Counted from the stretch's first letter, positions 19,248 through 29,505 are shown. The stretch is 64,000 nucleotides of DNA from Trichomonas vaginalis G3 (GCF_026262505.1 NC_067208.1:9123962-9187961), one strand, 5' to 3'. Numbers and translations are program-made. The notes: generated by a model not told the origin, from the sequence alone.

Positions 19248-21559
19248 TTATAAAGCTTCATTTACAAGTATTTCATCGTCAGTAAATGAATCCTCATTAT
19301 CGTTTGGTTCAACCTGTTTATATAATCCTTTCATTTCTTCTTTCAAAACATAACACCATGTTTGTTTACCATCTATTCTTCTCTGTTTCCTATCACATTT
19401 ATCCTTAATGCTCATTTGGAAATTCTTGTCTTTCATGTCTGATGGTTTGCAGAATAGAGCATTTTTACACGTCATACCTGCACACAATTCATCATAATGT
19501 GTATTTATCCATTCATCTAAAGGATTTGTTGATAATTCTATTAAATCTTGTTTGGCTTCAGTCATTGGTATGATTCGTACATTAAATGATGAAAGGTCAT
19601 ATTGCATAAAATACGTCAGTAAATTATCATAAAATTCCTTTGTGCATGAATTCATCAAAATTCTTGAAGTAATCAAATTGACCTTGAATTTACCATTAAC
19701 TCTTAAAACTACGTATCTTCTGTCTCCAACTTCAATTTTGACAGGGTAGACGTTATTAGTTACCAAAATGAAATTGGCAACATTCTGAGCAGTTCTTCTG
19801 GGTTGATTCTTTTCATTAATTCTAATCTCATTATCCGTAATAATTGATTTCAAAGCGTTGAAGTTTGCGAGTCTGTCTTCACCTACATTCTTGAGTTCAT
19901 TAAGTACAAGAAACATTTTATTCTCAACTACTGAATTGAAATTACCCGTTAGCTCACTTATTTCAGTAATGTTTTTACATGAATAACCGGCGAGAAGTTC
20001 AGAAATAATATCTGTAAATCTGTTTTTACCTGTTCCCTGAAGTCCTTTCAAAATAATTGCTGTTTCATTCTTGATTCCAGGATGTTGAATCATTGATGCA
20101 ATCCAGCCGAGAAGGTATTTATACACTTCATCGTTATTATCACAAATGGCTTCTTTAATGAAATTCATAAACATCTCAATTTTTGAGTAATCAGGCTTTT
20201 CGAGAACGTTGTATTTATAACCCTGAAACGTTGAGAAAACATCTGGGGAATCAGATTTAAAGCAAACACCCTTAACGGTTAATGAGGATAATTGATTTAG
20301 TAGTACATCCCATGCTGTTATGGTTTTACCTTCTTCTTTAAATAATTTAATCATTTTGAGTGACTCTTTCATGTTTGATTGAAGAACGAATGATATTTGA
20401 TTCATTTTGTCGTGTATGTTGTAATCTTTCTGAATGAAATATTTGTTTCCACAATCTACAAAACGAATTACACGTGATAAATCCTCAATTACTTCAGAAC
20501 TGTTTTTATACTGATGATTTTCAGCCCTGCGTCTAATATCCGTTATCAAAAACGAGTCATCAAGTTTGATATCAAATGTTATTTTTGGCTTACGTAATAA
20601 AGGTAAAACATATTCATCATAATATTCCTTTTGATAACGTTTTAGAATCTTCACTAAAACAAATGGAGAAGTCATTAAATGTGCATATCTACTACGTGCT
20701 TTTTCAAAATTACTTTTTGCATTTTCAGTTAAGCTGCAGAAGTTATAAACGTTATCGTATGCTTCATTAATTAAATGATTAGGTAACGAATTAATTGCTT
20801 GAAACAGTGTGAATAATGTTTATTTCTTTTTCCAAATTCATGTTTCCACCGTCATTATGTACTTCAAAATCACTAATGCCATCAACTATGCTCTGGGCAA
20901 GTTTATCGTCAATGTTTACATCTTTGTTTTCATTCATGATAGTCTTTATTTCTTCGTTCTTCTGTTCAACTCTTACCTTAATATTCAAATCATTTAATTA
21001 TCATTCACTGTTCTAGTTAATGTTGAATCGTAACTTCCACGAATGAATGAGTATGTATTGATTGGTTCTGTTGCATTCTTGCGAATTCTTGAATCAGCCA
21101 TAACCACTAAAGAACGCTTTGAATCATCCATAGAAGTCATGATATCGATATCATAATCATTGCAGGAATAACATTTAATCATTCTGTTTCGAAACTGCAT
21201 AGAAGAAATTAGTGTTGCAATAAATGTGAAGACCTCCTGAAGCGGTTTTAATGATAACATCTTTATCCGAAAGTTTTGATAGAATGTCTTTTCTAACCGT
21301 TTCTTTAAGTTCATCATTGTACGATTTATTGATATCAACATCTATAATCGTTAAATTTGATATTTTATTTACTAATAAAGCCATACCAGTTTTCCTTCTC
21401 TTCTCCATCGTGTTTGAGGTAGTTATGTAAATCAATCTTGTTTTCACCAATTCTTTCGTTGAGGGTTTTAGTTTCTGCCACAACTAATTCCTCCGCTAAT
21501 GAATCAATAACTTTTTCATCAGAAACGATATAGTTGCTGTTGTTGTTTGTTGCTGTCAT
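19248..21559 (-). pseudogene. Primase plus SF3-type helicase gene, broken
   Basis: N-terminal pieces (about 21000-21559) look like an archaeo-eukaryotic primase/PrimPol: LTIIDVDINKSYND followed by IIKTASGGLHIYCN, the usual acidic and His motifs. The long C-terminal piece (19248-20675) is a D5/DUF5906-like superfamily 3 helicase, with the P-loop ILKGLQGTGKNRF near 20030, Walker B-like MFLVLNELKN, and a motif C-type FILVTNN. Such fusions start replication in many DNA viruses and plasmids. It lies between inverted repeats carrying iteron-like hexamers. Several breaks, mainly in the primase half. Confidence 0.82.
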
Positions 21560-21620
21560 TTATATAGGAATAAAAAAATAAAAATAATTTTAAAACTAAC
21601 TTTATTTTTGGACTGCATCA

Positions 21621-21940
21621 TATTTCCAGGACTGTTGTCAAAATGTCATGTTGTCTCATTTTTTCAGAGAAGTTAATTAACCTGGTGACACATGGTGACG
21701 TGGTGACACCCTCAGTTCTTCAAAAATAATTAATTATTGAATAACCTGAAACCATTAACGTAAACATTAACGATAAAATTTATTTCCAGGACTGTTGTCA
21801 AAATGTCATGTTGTCTCATTTTTTCAGAGAAGTTAATTAACCTGGTGACACATGGTGACGTGGTGACACCCTCAGTTCTTCAAAAATAATTAATTATTGA
21901 ATAACCTGAAACCATTAACGTAAACATTAACGATAAAATT
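21621..21940 (+). repeat. Tandem 160-bp repeat x2 with GGTGAC iterons
   Basis: Two identical 160-base units (21621-21780 and 21781-21940). Each contains CTGGTGACacatGGTGACgtGGTGACaccc, three hexamers spaced 4 and 2 bases apart, next to an AT-rich aaaaataattaattattgaa stretch. An inverted third copy is at 19078-19212. Iterons beside an AT-rich block next to a helicase gene are the usual look of a replication origin; not proven here. Confidence 0.9.
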
Positions 21941-22007
21941 TATTTCTGCAGTTCATCCATTACTTCATTACCTAATTAATTACAGACATAAAATATATTT
22001 AGTTCAT

Positions 22008-23169
22008 TCATTGAACGCGGTACCATGCGAATACAGTCACAAATGGTGGCATATAATCTTTACCCAAGCCTGTTGGATTTGTTGTGAAAGTGTGTGAATG
22101 ATTACCTCCCGGTTCAGTTGGTCGAAAAATCTTTTTTGCTGCATTGTTATAAGATGGAGATAAAACGTCATTGCCAGCTTCATACTCTGAGTTGTATAAT
22201 GGGTGGTCTCTTAATGAGTGGCTATGGTCGCCAGAAAAGTTTGTAGTTCCTGTATGAGTGTGCGGTGGAAGGTTTGCTTCTTTAATTTTCTTCGAACCTC
22301 CTGTTTGCTTTGAATATCTAGCACAGTATAAGAATTTATCTACAATCTGCTTCCACATACCAAAACCTAAAACTTTGCTGGATTTGTTGAATTCATTGAC
22401 GTATAATAGAACCAACAGGATATAATGTTTGAAGTATTTCATTTTTCATGCTTGTAATCACATCATTTACTTCCGACTTCTTTGCATAATTTTCATCAAC
22501 ATAAGTTTTATCTGCTTTAAGGTCTAAACATCCTGAAACCCATTCTGTATCAGCTTTAACTTTAAAAGTCTCAAATGTCCATTCCTTATCCGCCTTCTTC
22601 TCTAACTCATCGTTAACATAAGTTTTATCTGCTTTAAGGTCTAAACATCCCGAAACCCATTCTGTATCAGCTTTAACTTTAAAAGTCTCAAATGTCCATT
22701 CATGATACCATTCAACCTTTTCTTTAATTTCATTATCTTTTTCATCAACATAAACCAAATTTGCCTTCTTATTTAACTCACTATCCACATATTCCTTATC
22801 CACCCTCTTCATTATGTCATTTAGGAAACCTTCTATGAATTCCTCATTTAAATTAAATCTTCCAATCTTCAAAACTTTAGGAAATGCATTTAATGCGTAA
22901 TATCTCTGTTCTTCTGGTGGAATTGATGTTATATCATCCGTTATTCCTTTAATTTTTGAATTCATAAATAAAATTTCTTTTATATTTGATATCACTGCAC
23001 CACCTTTGCAAACGAATTCGAAATGGTCATTTTTCAATACTATCTCCAAATCTCCATATTTCAACCTTTGCGTTTGTTCTGCCGTCTTTGAATTATATGC
23101 ATATATGGCGTATGTAATGGTCTGAAGGACCTGGGCGCTTTGCGCCTTAAGTTGCTGTTGTTTAATCAT
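22008..23169 (-). pseudogene. Phage-collar-like fibre gene of Polinton B
   Basis: The protein has three zones. The N-terminal 130 residues are a non-repetitive head. A coiled-coil stalk follows, with repeats of the EYVDSELNKKA/KADKTYVDE kind, including a near-exact 43-residue duplication (WTFETFKVKADTEWVSGCLD). The C-terminal end holds LYPVGSII, GFGMWKQIVDKFLYCA, GGSKKIKEANLPPHTHTG and GNHSHTFT. The PVGSI...LPPHTHTG...NHSHT series is the signature of short tail-fibre/collar tips of tailed phages and of some large viruses. In a Polinton it would be a host-binding fibre; this is inferred. About one break. Confidence 0.85.
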
Positions 23170-23193
23170 TTATTATGATTTAAAAATAAATAT

Positions 23194-23904
23194 TTAATCC
23201 GTTATCTCATCGGCTATTTTCTCTATTTGAAATTGCCATAATATTTCATTCATAAATTCTAAATCACAATCAAATAGGTCAGTTATTCTAAATTTAATAT
23301 TTGATAAATCTTTTGAATGAAGAATAAATGAATTCCCAGATAATTGAAACGGATATGATAAAGAAAATGTGTTTAAGTTGATGGATAAAATGTTTTGTAT
23401 TGATGGGTAAGAGTTAGGGTCTAATGTTTGATGTGAAAATCTCATTGGGGTATTAACTTTATCACATTTGATTAAAATGAAATTGGAACCAGTGTCAGTA
23501 TACAAAACATCCCCAACATCTTTTTCAAAATTTAATATCCCCAACAATGAACGAAGATGAGGAGTACAAAATTTAATTTTCAGCGGGAATTTAATAAGGT
23601 TATTTATTTCATCAAGTTCAAAAAGTTTATCGGGTTTTGATTTAAAATTTTCTTCATACCATACGATAAATGATTCATTTAAATAACTTAAAATCATGTT
23701 AATATCCCATTTTGCTATCACATTATTTATATACATATCATACGTTTTTTCAAGGTCATCTTTAATAAATGATATATAATCTGAAGGGTCTAAAAGAATG
23801 GGATTAAATTTACCACTCACAGAAACGAGAGTAACATTATAAATTCCGCTAACTGTTAAATTTAATTCACAGCTATTATTCGAAATAATATTGATAATTG
23901 ACAT
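23194..23904 (-). CDS. Unknown 236-residue Polinton protein
   Basis: Mostly beta-rich sequence, open from MSIINIISNNSCELNL to FQIEKIADEITD. It lies 24 bases downstream of the divergent gene at 23923 and upstream of the fibre gene, so it may be a virion part (fibre base or minor capsid); inference from place only. The A copy at 1310-1991 is broken. Confidence 0.6.
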   Translation of the reverse strand: MSIINIISNNSCELNLTVSGIYNVTLVSVSGKFNPILLDPSDYISFIKDDLEKTYDMYINNVIAKWDINMILSYLNESFIVWYEENFKSKPDKLFELDEINNLIKFPLKIKFCTPHLRSLLGILNFEKDVGDVLYTDTGSNFILIKCDKVNTPMRFSHQTLDPNSYPSIQNILSINLNTFSLSYPFQLSGNSFILHSKDLSNIKFRITDLFDCDLEFMNEILWQFQIEKIADEITD

Positions 23905-23922
23905 TTTTATTAGATTAAAAAT

Positions 23923-24402
23923 ATGGTAAAGCGTTATTTTCCAGTGATAAATAAAACTAGAATAAGATTACCTCAAGAATTCATAAATTCAACGAATAAG
24001 AAATTCATTCATGTTATAAATTTTAGTGTTTTCAGAAAATATGAGTCAGTGTCATATTCATCAACAGGTTATATTTCACTTCATTCAAATTTAGTTCAAT
24101 CAAACCCATATAATGACCATTTCATAAGATTTTCAGATGGTATTAAAAATGTAATTGATAGATTAAAATATGAACAGATTGACAATATCGAATTTTTGGA
24201 ATTTTGGTTTAAATATCCCGATGGAAAAAAGATTGAAGTTAAAGATAAAGCTGATACTATAACAAAAACAATTACAATGACCGATCCGGATAGTGGGGAA
24301 CAAAAAGAAATAAAACAAACGATAGAAACTGGTGAAAGGTCAATTATTATTGATTATGATTCAAAGGATTATTATTCGATAATGTTAATGCTTGAATATT
24401 AA
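23923..24402 (+). CDS. Unknown 159-residue Polinton protein
   Basis: Basic N-terminus (MVKRYFPVINKTRIRLPQEF), beta-strand-rich middle, and a charged loop with two Thr-rich turns before the SIMLMLEY end. Its last four bases overlap the convergent gene at 24399. A small jelly-roll minor capsid protein would have this size, but no motif proves it. Open here, broken in A. Confidence 0.6.
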   Translation: MVKRYFPVINKTRIRLPQEFINSTNKKFIHVINFSVFRKYESVSYSSTGYISLHSNLVQSNPYNDHFIRFSDGIKNVIDRLKYEQIDNIEFLEFWFKYPDGKKIEVKDKADTITKTITMTDPDSGEQKEIKQTIETGERSIIIDYDSKDYYSIMLMLEY

Positions 24403-24740
24403 ATAGCCTTAACAAAGAATTTTTCAAGTGATATTTTATATTCATCAACTATTTTATTATAAATATCATTATATGTTAAATGAAGTTCAGTTGTTGTTCC
24501 GTTCTTTGATATCTTAATTGTGCTAATATCCTTTATAGGATTTATTTTTGCAACTGTTCCGCAGCATGAAACCTCATCATCTATGAAAAATTGAATCTTA
24601 ACGTCTGAATCTTGAACATCACAAAGAATGGCGATAATGTGAATTAATGATTCATAAGGTAAAATAATTAAACCGGATTGGTCAATTAAATTTATTATTG
24701 AATCATAATTATTAATTATTATATCACGGTAAATTTTCAT
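24399..24740 (-). CDS. Unknown 113-residue Polinton protein
   Basis: Mixed alpha/beta sequence with two adjacent cysteines (EVSCCGTVAKI). Open. Same strand and tight spacing (22 bases) with the basic protein upstream at 24763-25062. No family recognised. Confidence 0.5.
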   Translation of the reverse strand: MKIYRDIIINNYDSIINLIDQSGLIILPYESLIHIIAILCDVQDSDVKIQFFIDDEVSCCGTVAKINPIKDISTIKISKNGTTTELHLTYNDIYNKIVDEYKISLEKFFVKAI

Positions 24741-24762
24741 TAATTCAGAATTAATGTCTATT

Positions 24763-25062
24763 TTATATGGGTTCTCGATGTTTGATGAAAGAGGTGGGGG
24801 TATGTTGGATAAGTGGGAATTTCAACAGGTTTTTTACCGGGTTCAGATAAAATGATTGGGTCTCCATCTTCTTTATTTTGCTCCTCCTTTTCGGTAAGTC
24901 ACGAGTTAATAAATTTGGTTGAGTTGCTGACCTTGTTAGTTCAGGGCTAACATTAACTTTAACATTTTGAATAATTCGTGATTTATCATCATTTACGTTA
25001 TAACCAACCGTAATCTCTGCTTTTGCGTTAGTGTTCTTTTGACTAGTGAAACGTCTTCTCAT
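24763..25062 (-). CDS. Small basic Polinton protein
   Basis: A 99-residue basic, low-complexity protein (MRRRFTSQKNTNAKAEITVG start; LPKRRSKIKKMET in the middle). Typical leader before the ATG. It could be a DNA-condensing or capsid-tail protein; composition is the only support. The C-terminal part differs from the A copy, so the true end is unsure. Confidence 0.45.
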   Translation of the reverse strand: MRRRFTSQKNTNAKAEITVGYNVNDDKSRIIQNVKVNVSPELTRSATQPNLLTRDLPKRRSKIKKMETQSFYLNPVKNLLKFPLIQHTPTSFIKHREPI

Positions 25063-25094
25063 TTATAATCGAATAAAAAAATATATTTAAACTT

Positions 25095-25993
25095 TTATTT
25101 TGCTGGAAGTTTTGAATCTATTATTCCCTGTATTTGTTCATGAAGTTGATTTTTAGCTGGTTCATTGTAATTAATAGACCTAATATATTCATTAATTGCA
25201 TTCTTATAATCATCTGATTTCTCAAATTTTCTTTTATCTGATTCCTTAACTAAATCATAAGTTAAACCTCGTTGCTGATATAATGGTTTCTTAATTAAAT
25301 CTTTGAATGCTTGAGATAAAGCACCTGATGCAATTCTTGCTACTATAATTGGTTGGAATTGCTGTTTAAGTTCATCTTTAACATTTGCGAAAACTGGATC
25401 GAATAAAGCAACTTTAAAGAATTTCTTAGCTGAAATTTCAGGTCTAATATTTGCATATTGACCATCAAACTGGTTAGAATATTGTGGTAATCCATCCGGT
25501 CCCTCTTCAATAGCATTTAATTCTTCATTGAAATAAGAATATGGATTATAACGGTATGAATTAATTGGACCATTTTCACTTCTCCAATGTATTGTTTAAC
25601 ATCTTTTCCATTTTCATCAAATTGCATAGGATAACGTTCATTATATGCTTTACGTTTAGGATAATCAGTTATAGTTAATTTGTAACCATTTATGACTTTA
25701 ATATTACCTTGACCATCAGTAACGAAAACTTCATTTATACCATCAGGTTTTCCATTTGGACCTGTAATGTCTGCTTCGTGTGCTTCCCAATTTGGACCTT
25801 GACGTTTGGCATATGCTTGAGCTTCTGGTAATGTTAAAACGTTTCTCATTTGTTTAACATCTTTTTGAAGACCAGCAACAATATGAACTAATTCTTTCAT
25901 TCCATCAGGAACTTTCATAGTTCTATTATATGCACCCTTTTTGTTTGTTCCATGTTTTAATGGAACCTGTAGAAGATTTGCTATTTCTGTCAT
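25095..25993 (-). pseudogene. Polinton B calcium-loop protein, broken
   Basis: Starts [19 protein letters not shown]. The conserved block [18 protein letters not shown] then [12 protein letters not shown] lies at about residues 60-90, followed by a helical C-terminal half (FDPVFANVKDELKQQFQPII). Homologous to 9662-11029 of Polinton C, which is longer and has an acidic Pro/Ala tail. The gene directly upstream is the packaging ATPase, as in A and C. One or two breaks. Confidence 0.75.
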
Positions 25994-26033
25994 GTTTAAT
26001 TATAAATAAAAAATAAAAATTAATTATAAAAAG

Positions 26034-26859
26034 TTAATCAAATTTAACACTTCCTTTATTTAAATCAACTATTATTTTTCCATGTTCACCTAATTGCTGA
26101 TATTGTGTGCAAAGTTCATTAATGCTCATTGGTAAATTCACTTGATAAAGCATAACGTTCAACTGTTGACGACTAAACCCATTGAAAATGAAAAGAGTTG
26201 ATAGATTTGATTTAATGTTTGTGCTTAATGCTTTGAAGTATTGAACAGCCATGAAGAATGAACACTGAATGTGTCGACATTGAGTTAATAACTGATTAAA
26301 ATATGATTTCTCATTTGTTATTAGTTTTGATTTCACTGCATCATCTAGAAAAATGAGTGAATGCAAAAATTCTCTATCAAAATTTGAAATAGAAAGTGTT
26401 TCAAATAATTCATCCCGTTGTTTATCAATAATTTTATCCTCTAATCCTTGCTTCTTGATTGTATTATATAATTCTTTATACATTAAAAAGTTTTTTAAAT
26501 AATCTTCTGCTTCTTCTTGTGATAAATAAATAATTGGAATTTTGATTAAATGCTTTAAAGATTCAAATGTATCATCTGAAGGTGAACCTGAACGGTTGAT
26601 ATAAATTAACACATGTGAATATGGGGAAGTGTTAGCAATAATGATAATTTGTTTTAATATCGTTAATGTTTTACCTTTATTTTGTTTACCAATTGCTGCA
26701 GTGAGAATTTAAGTAACATTCAGAATATGGAATTTTCATTAATTTTTCCTTAGATAGAGCATTTCTATTATCACTCAATGCTTCATTAATCATATCATCT
26801 ATGTATGTATTATATACTCCTGCTAATTCTTCATAAGGAGTGTATGAATTTAAATCCAT
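26034..26859 (-). pseudogene. Packaging ATPase of Polinton B
   Basis: FtsK/HerA (A32-like) DNA-packaging ATPase. P-loop AAIGKQNKGKTLT near 26670-26710; Walker B HSLIFLDDAVKS near 26340; the C-terminal block KALSTNIKSNLSTLFIFNGF is shared with the ATPase of C. It works with the capsid protein encoded just upstream (26884-28524). About one break. The leader tttatttttgattaaATG matches its neighbours. Confidence 0.87.
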
Positions 26860-26883
26860 TTAATCAAAAATAAATTTATAATT

Positions 26884-28524
26884 TTAAACATTTCTATTCA
26901 TCAATATTTCATCATATGAACTTCTATACTGTGGTGGTGTACCTGTTGGATGATATTTCAAACCTTCATCCGGTGTCCATGTCCAATATGTAGTCCTAGT
27001 AAACCAAACCTGAGGAGGATTTGTCACCTTTGAACAGTAAGTGTCATTTACACCCTGAATGATTGGATAAGCTTTCACTTGTACTGTAACTTGTGAGTTG
27101 AAAGTTTCTAATCCATCAAAGAATATACCCGCTCCATCACGTTGAACTGGAATAGTGCATAAGAATGAAGTTTGGTCTTTCCATGTTCTAGCTAATGGCG
27201 TGCCATCATCTGCATTCAGTGGTCTAGTTAATGAGTCCTCGTATTCTTCTGTGCATTCATTCACTCCATCTAAATCAGAAGCTTGAAGCATACGTGTAAA
27301 GAATATGTCACCCACTGTGGTCATCGCTTGATCGGGGAAGTTTCTGGAATCTATAGTGACCTGAAGACCTCGAAGCATTGGATTTTCTAAAACTGTTCTT
27401 TGCATTGCATTCTTCGGAAATGTTAACACAACATCTGTAACATTATGAAGAGCGTATGAGAAATCTGAGCTAATACCTTCAGGAGTGATGCAACCTCCAT
27501 TTAGTGAACGAACGTCAATATGTTGAGCTGGAATCATGAATGGATCTTCCTTACTGAATAAACGTGGTATTGCTTTAACTGATTCTTCAATTAAACCGTA
27601 TCCTGGTGTAATGCATTTATCCTCTAAAACTTCCATCTTTGTGCATGAAATAATAACGTCATCAACTGTTGCCTCAGCAGATGTAGCGGCTAAGCTTGTA
27701 ATTAATTTGGCAGGAAGTCCGATTTGTTGGAATTTGCGATCATATTTATAAACATGATTCATAATCTTTTCATAATTTTCATCAGTTATCTTTTCATAAA
27801 CGTAATTTTGTAAATCAGCAACTCTTAACGGGTCAACCTGACAAAATACTAAAGTATCCCTGAAAACATAATATTTAAGAATGATATCACCAAATGATTT
27901 AGGATAATCATCGAACGCCTGAAATGCTAACAAATCATTTACCGGAATAATCATATCAAAAGTGACATCGACTTCTTCATTTGCTTTCTTGAAAACTTCT
28001 GAAGGGTCAATATATTTACCACATACTGAGTTATCATATTTTTGAACATTATTATATAACGAATGAACAAACTTTTTAACTTTCCTTTCTGATTTTGGTT
28101 TATATGTTGCAAATGCGAAAGATTCACGGGCGCAATCCATCTGAAGATAACCGGCATCACCTCTTTCAGTTTCTACTTCTAATTGTTTAAAGCTTTGATT
28201 TGATGATTTGTAACCAACGAATAAACGCATGCATTTAAAAGCGGCATCACATGTGAAAGCTTTATTTGAAACTAGAGTTGCTTTAACTTTGCGTTTAATA
28301 TATGTGTCACCTAATTGGTTCACATCATGAGCCGGATTTGTAATTCTTAAATGAGTTTGTTTATCATCAAAATATGGAGCATCAGAGTCATAGCATGAAC
28401 TTTCAAGTTCTCTATAATATCTTCTACCGTCATTCTTTGCGAATATTTCATTTATCTTTTCGAATGAATGAAACACATTTCCATTAATCGGTTTAGTGTT
28501 TGGCACCAAATAGTTAGTCGTCAT
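26884..28524 (-). CDS. Probable Polinton major capsid protein
   Basis: A 546-residue, beta-rich protein with no membrane segment. Length, beta content and position (next to the packaging ATPase and small amphipathic proteins) fit the double jelly-roll major capsid protein of Polintons. I cannot show the fold from sequence alone, so the call rests on context and length. Strands such as EVDVTFDMIIPVNDLLAFQ and SDFSYALHNVTDVVLTFPK alternate with Gly/Pro/Asp-rich loops. Looks whole here, whereas the copy in A (4963-6581) is in pieces. The leader tttttatttattaataaATG is of the common type. Confidence 0.7.
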   Translation of the reverse strand: MTTNYLVPNTKPINGNVFHSFEKINEIFAKNDGRRYYRELESSCYDSDAPYFDDKQTHLRITNPAHDVNQLGDTYIKRKVKATLVSNKAFTCDAAFKCMRLFVGYKSSNQSFKQLEVETERGDAGYLQMDCARESFAFATYKPKSERKVKKFVHSLYNNVQKYDNSVCGKYIDPSEVFKKANEEVDVTFDMIIPVNDLLAFQAFDDYPKSFGDIILKYYVFRDTLVFCQVDPLRVADLQNYVYEKITDENYEKIMNHVYKYDRKFQQIGLPAKLITSLAATSAEATVDDVIISCTKMEVLEDKCITPGYGLIEESVKAIPRLFSKEDPFMIPAQHIDVRSLNGGCITPEGISSDFSYALHNVTDVVLTFPKNAMQRTVLENPMLRGLQVTIDSRNFPDQAMTTVGDIFFTRMLQASDLDGVNECTEEYEDSLTRPLNADDGTPLARTWKDQTSFLCTIPVQRDGAGIFFDGLETFNSQVTVQVKAYPIIQGVNDTYCSKVTNPPQVWFTRTTYWTWTPDEGLKYHPTGTPPQYRSSYDEILMNRNV

Positions 28525-28593
28525 TTATTAATAAATAAAAAATCAAACTTAAAAGATGAAAATGAATTTTTAATTTTAATGAAATAATCAACT

Positions 28594-28809
28594 ATGGCTG
28601 CAGGTATATTTAAGAAACTGTGGGATAAAGTAAAAAGAGGAGCGCATAAAGTTTGGGAAACATTGAAGAAGGGGGCAAGTTGGATATTTAAGAATAAAGA
28701 AGCAATTAGTGACGTTGCTGAATCAATAACGCCAAAAGTTGCCCCAATAAGAGAAGTTTTAAATAAAGGAGAAAAAGTTTATCAAAGACGACAACCAATA
28801 CTAAGATAA
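28594..28809 (+). CDS. Small amphipathic Polinton protein, type 1 (B copy)
   Basis: A 71-residue protein beginning MAAGIFKKLWDKVKRGAHK. It is basic and amphipathic, with tryptophans spaced for one face of a helix. It differs from the A copy (6651-6866) at a few residues. Transcribed divergently from the capsid gene (70 bases between starts) and convergently with its relative at 28834-29070. See the A copy for possible role. Confidence 0.7.
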   Translation: MAAGIFKKLWDKVKRGAHKVWETLKKGASWIFKNKEAISDVAESITPKVAPIREVLNKGEKVYQRRQPILR

Positions 28810-28833
28810 AAATAATATTTATTTATTTTTCCA

Positions 28834-29070
28834 CTATCTACCCCCTATTTTATTAAGTATTCCTTCAGCAATTCCACCAACTACGTTACCTGCTTGTGCT
28901 CCCATCGCCGGATTACCTGCTTTAGTACCTAATACTTCACCTATGATAGTTCCTGCCGTTTTCGCTACTGGTGCCAAAAAGTTTGCAACGGGTTTAATAA
29001 TCTTTTTATAAACCCAACCCGCAGCTTTCTTAATTCCATCCCATAATTTTTTAAAGAATCCTGCCGCCAT
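28834..29070 (-). CDS. Small amphipathic Gly/Ala-rich Polinton protein, type 2 (B copy)
   Basis: A 78-residue protein starting MAAGFFKKLWDGIKKAAGW, with a Gly/Ala-rich hydrophobic centre (APVAKTAGTIIGEVLGTKAG). Its stop lies 24 bases from the stop of the convergent type 1 gene. The shared start MAAG-FKKLWD-K says the two arose from one ancestor. Open. Confidence 0.7.
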   Translation of the reverse strand: MAAGFFKKLWDGIKKAAGWVYKKIIKPVANFLAPVAKTAGTIIGEVLGTKAGNPAMGAQAGNVVGGIAEGILNKIGGR

Positions 29071-29136
29071 TTCTGATTTAATATTAATTAAAAAATATAT
29101 TTCATCACTTATATTCTAATTTTTATTTAATGATAA

Positions 29137-29505
29137 ATGAAACCGATTTTAAAAATAAATGAAACAGAGGAGGAAGAAATAAATGAAAGTGAAAATGTTC
29201 AACAAAAAATAAACGTTGTTAAACCAATTACTGAAATAAAAATTTTTTCATCTGTTGAAGAATTTAATGACTATTATGCTAATAATAAAAAATTATTTGA
29301 AGAATTGACAACGTGTAAATTGAATAAAATGTTTAAAGTTGATGGATTCAAAATTTCAAAAATAAAAGGAGTGGTTAGTTTGAAATCTATTCCTCAACCA
29401 AGAATCACCTCATTAATGAAAATTGATGATTTAACAAAAAGAATAGAAGAGATTGAAGAAAGAATGAATCAAATAATTGATTTCATAAATTCAAATAATC
29501 ATTAG
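29137..29505 (+). CDS. Unknown Polinton coiled-coil protein (B copy)
   Basis: A 122-residue protein, nearly identical to 7194-7562 in A. Acidic N-terminus (ETEEEEINESENVQQ) and a C-terminal coiled coil (LTKRIEEIEERMNQII). Divergent from the type 2 amphipathic gene, 66 bases apart. Function unknown. Confidence 0.65.
   Translation: MKPILKINETEEEEINESENVQQKINVVKPITEIKIFSSVEEFNDYYANNKKLFEELTTCKLNKMFKVDGFKISKIKGVVSLKSIPQPRITSLMKIDDLTKRIEEIEERMNQIIDFINSNNH

Noticed and set aside
21621-21940. CRISPR-like array
   Set aside because: Two abutting 160-bp units without spacers are a tandem duplication, not an array.
22008-22442. Bacteriophage prophage or bacterial contamination, because of PPHTHTG
   Set aside because: The gene lies within an element with Polinton ends and target duplication, shares its base composition and leader motif, and a second copy is in Polinton A.
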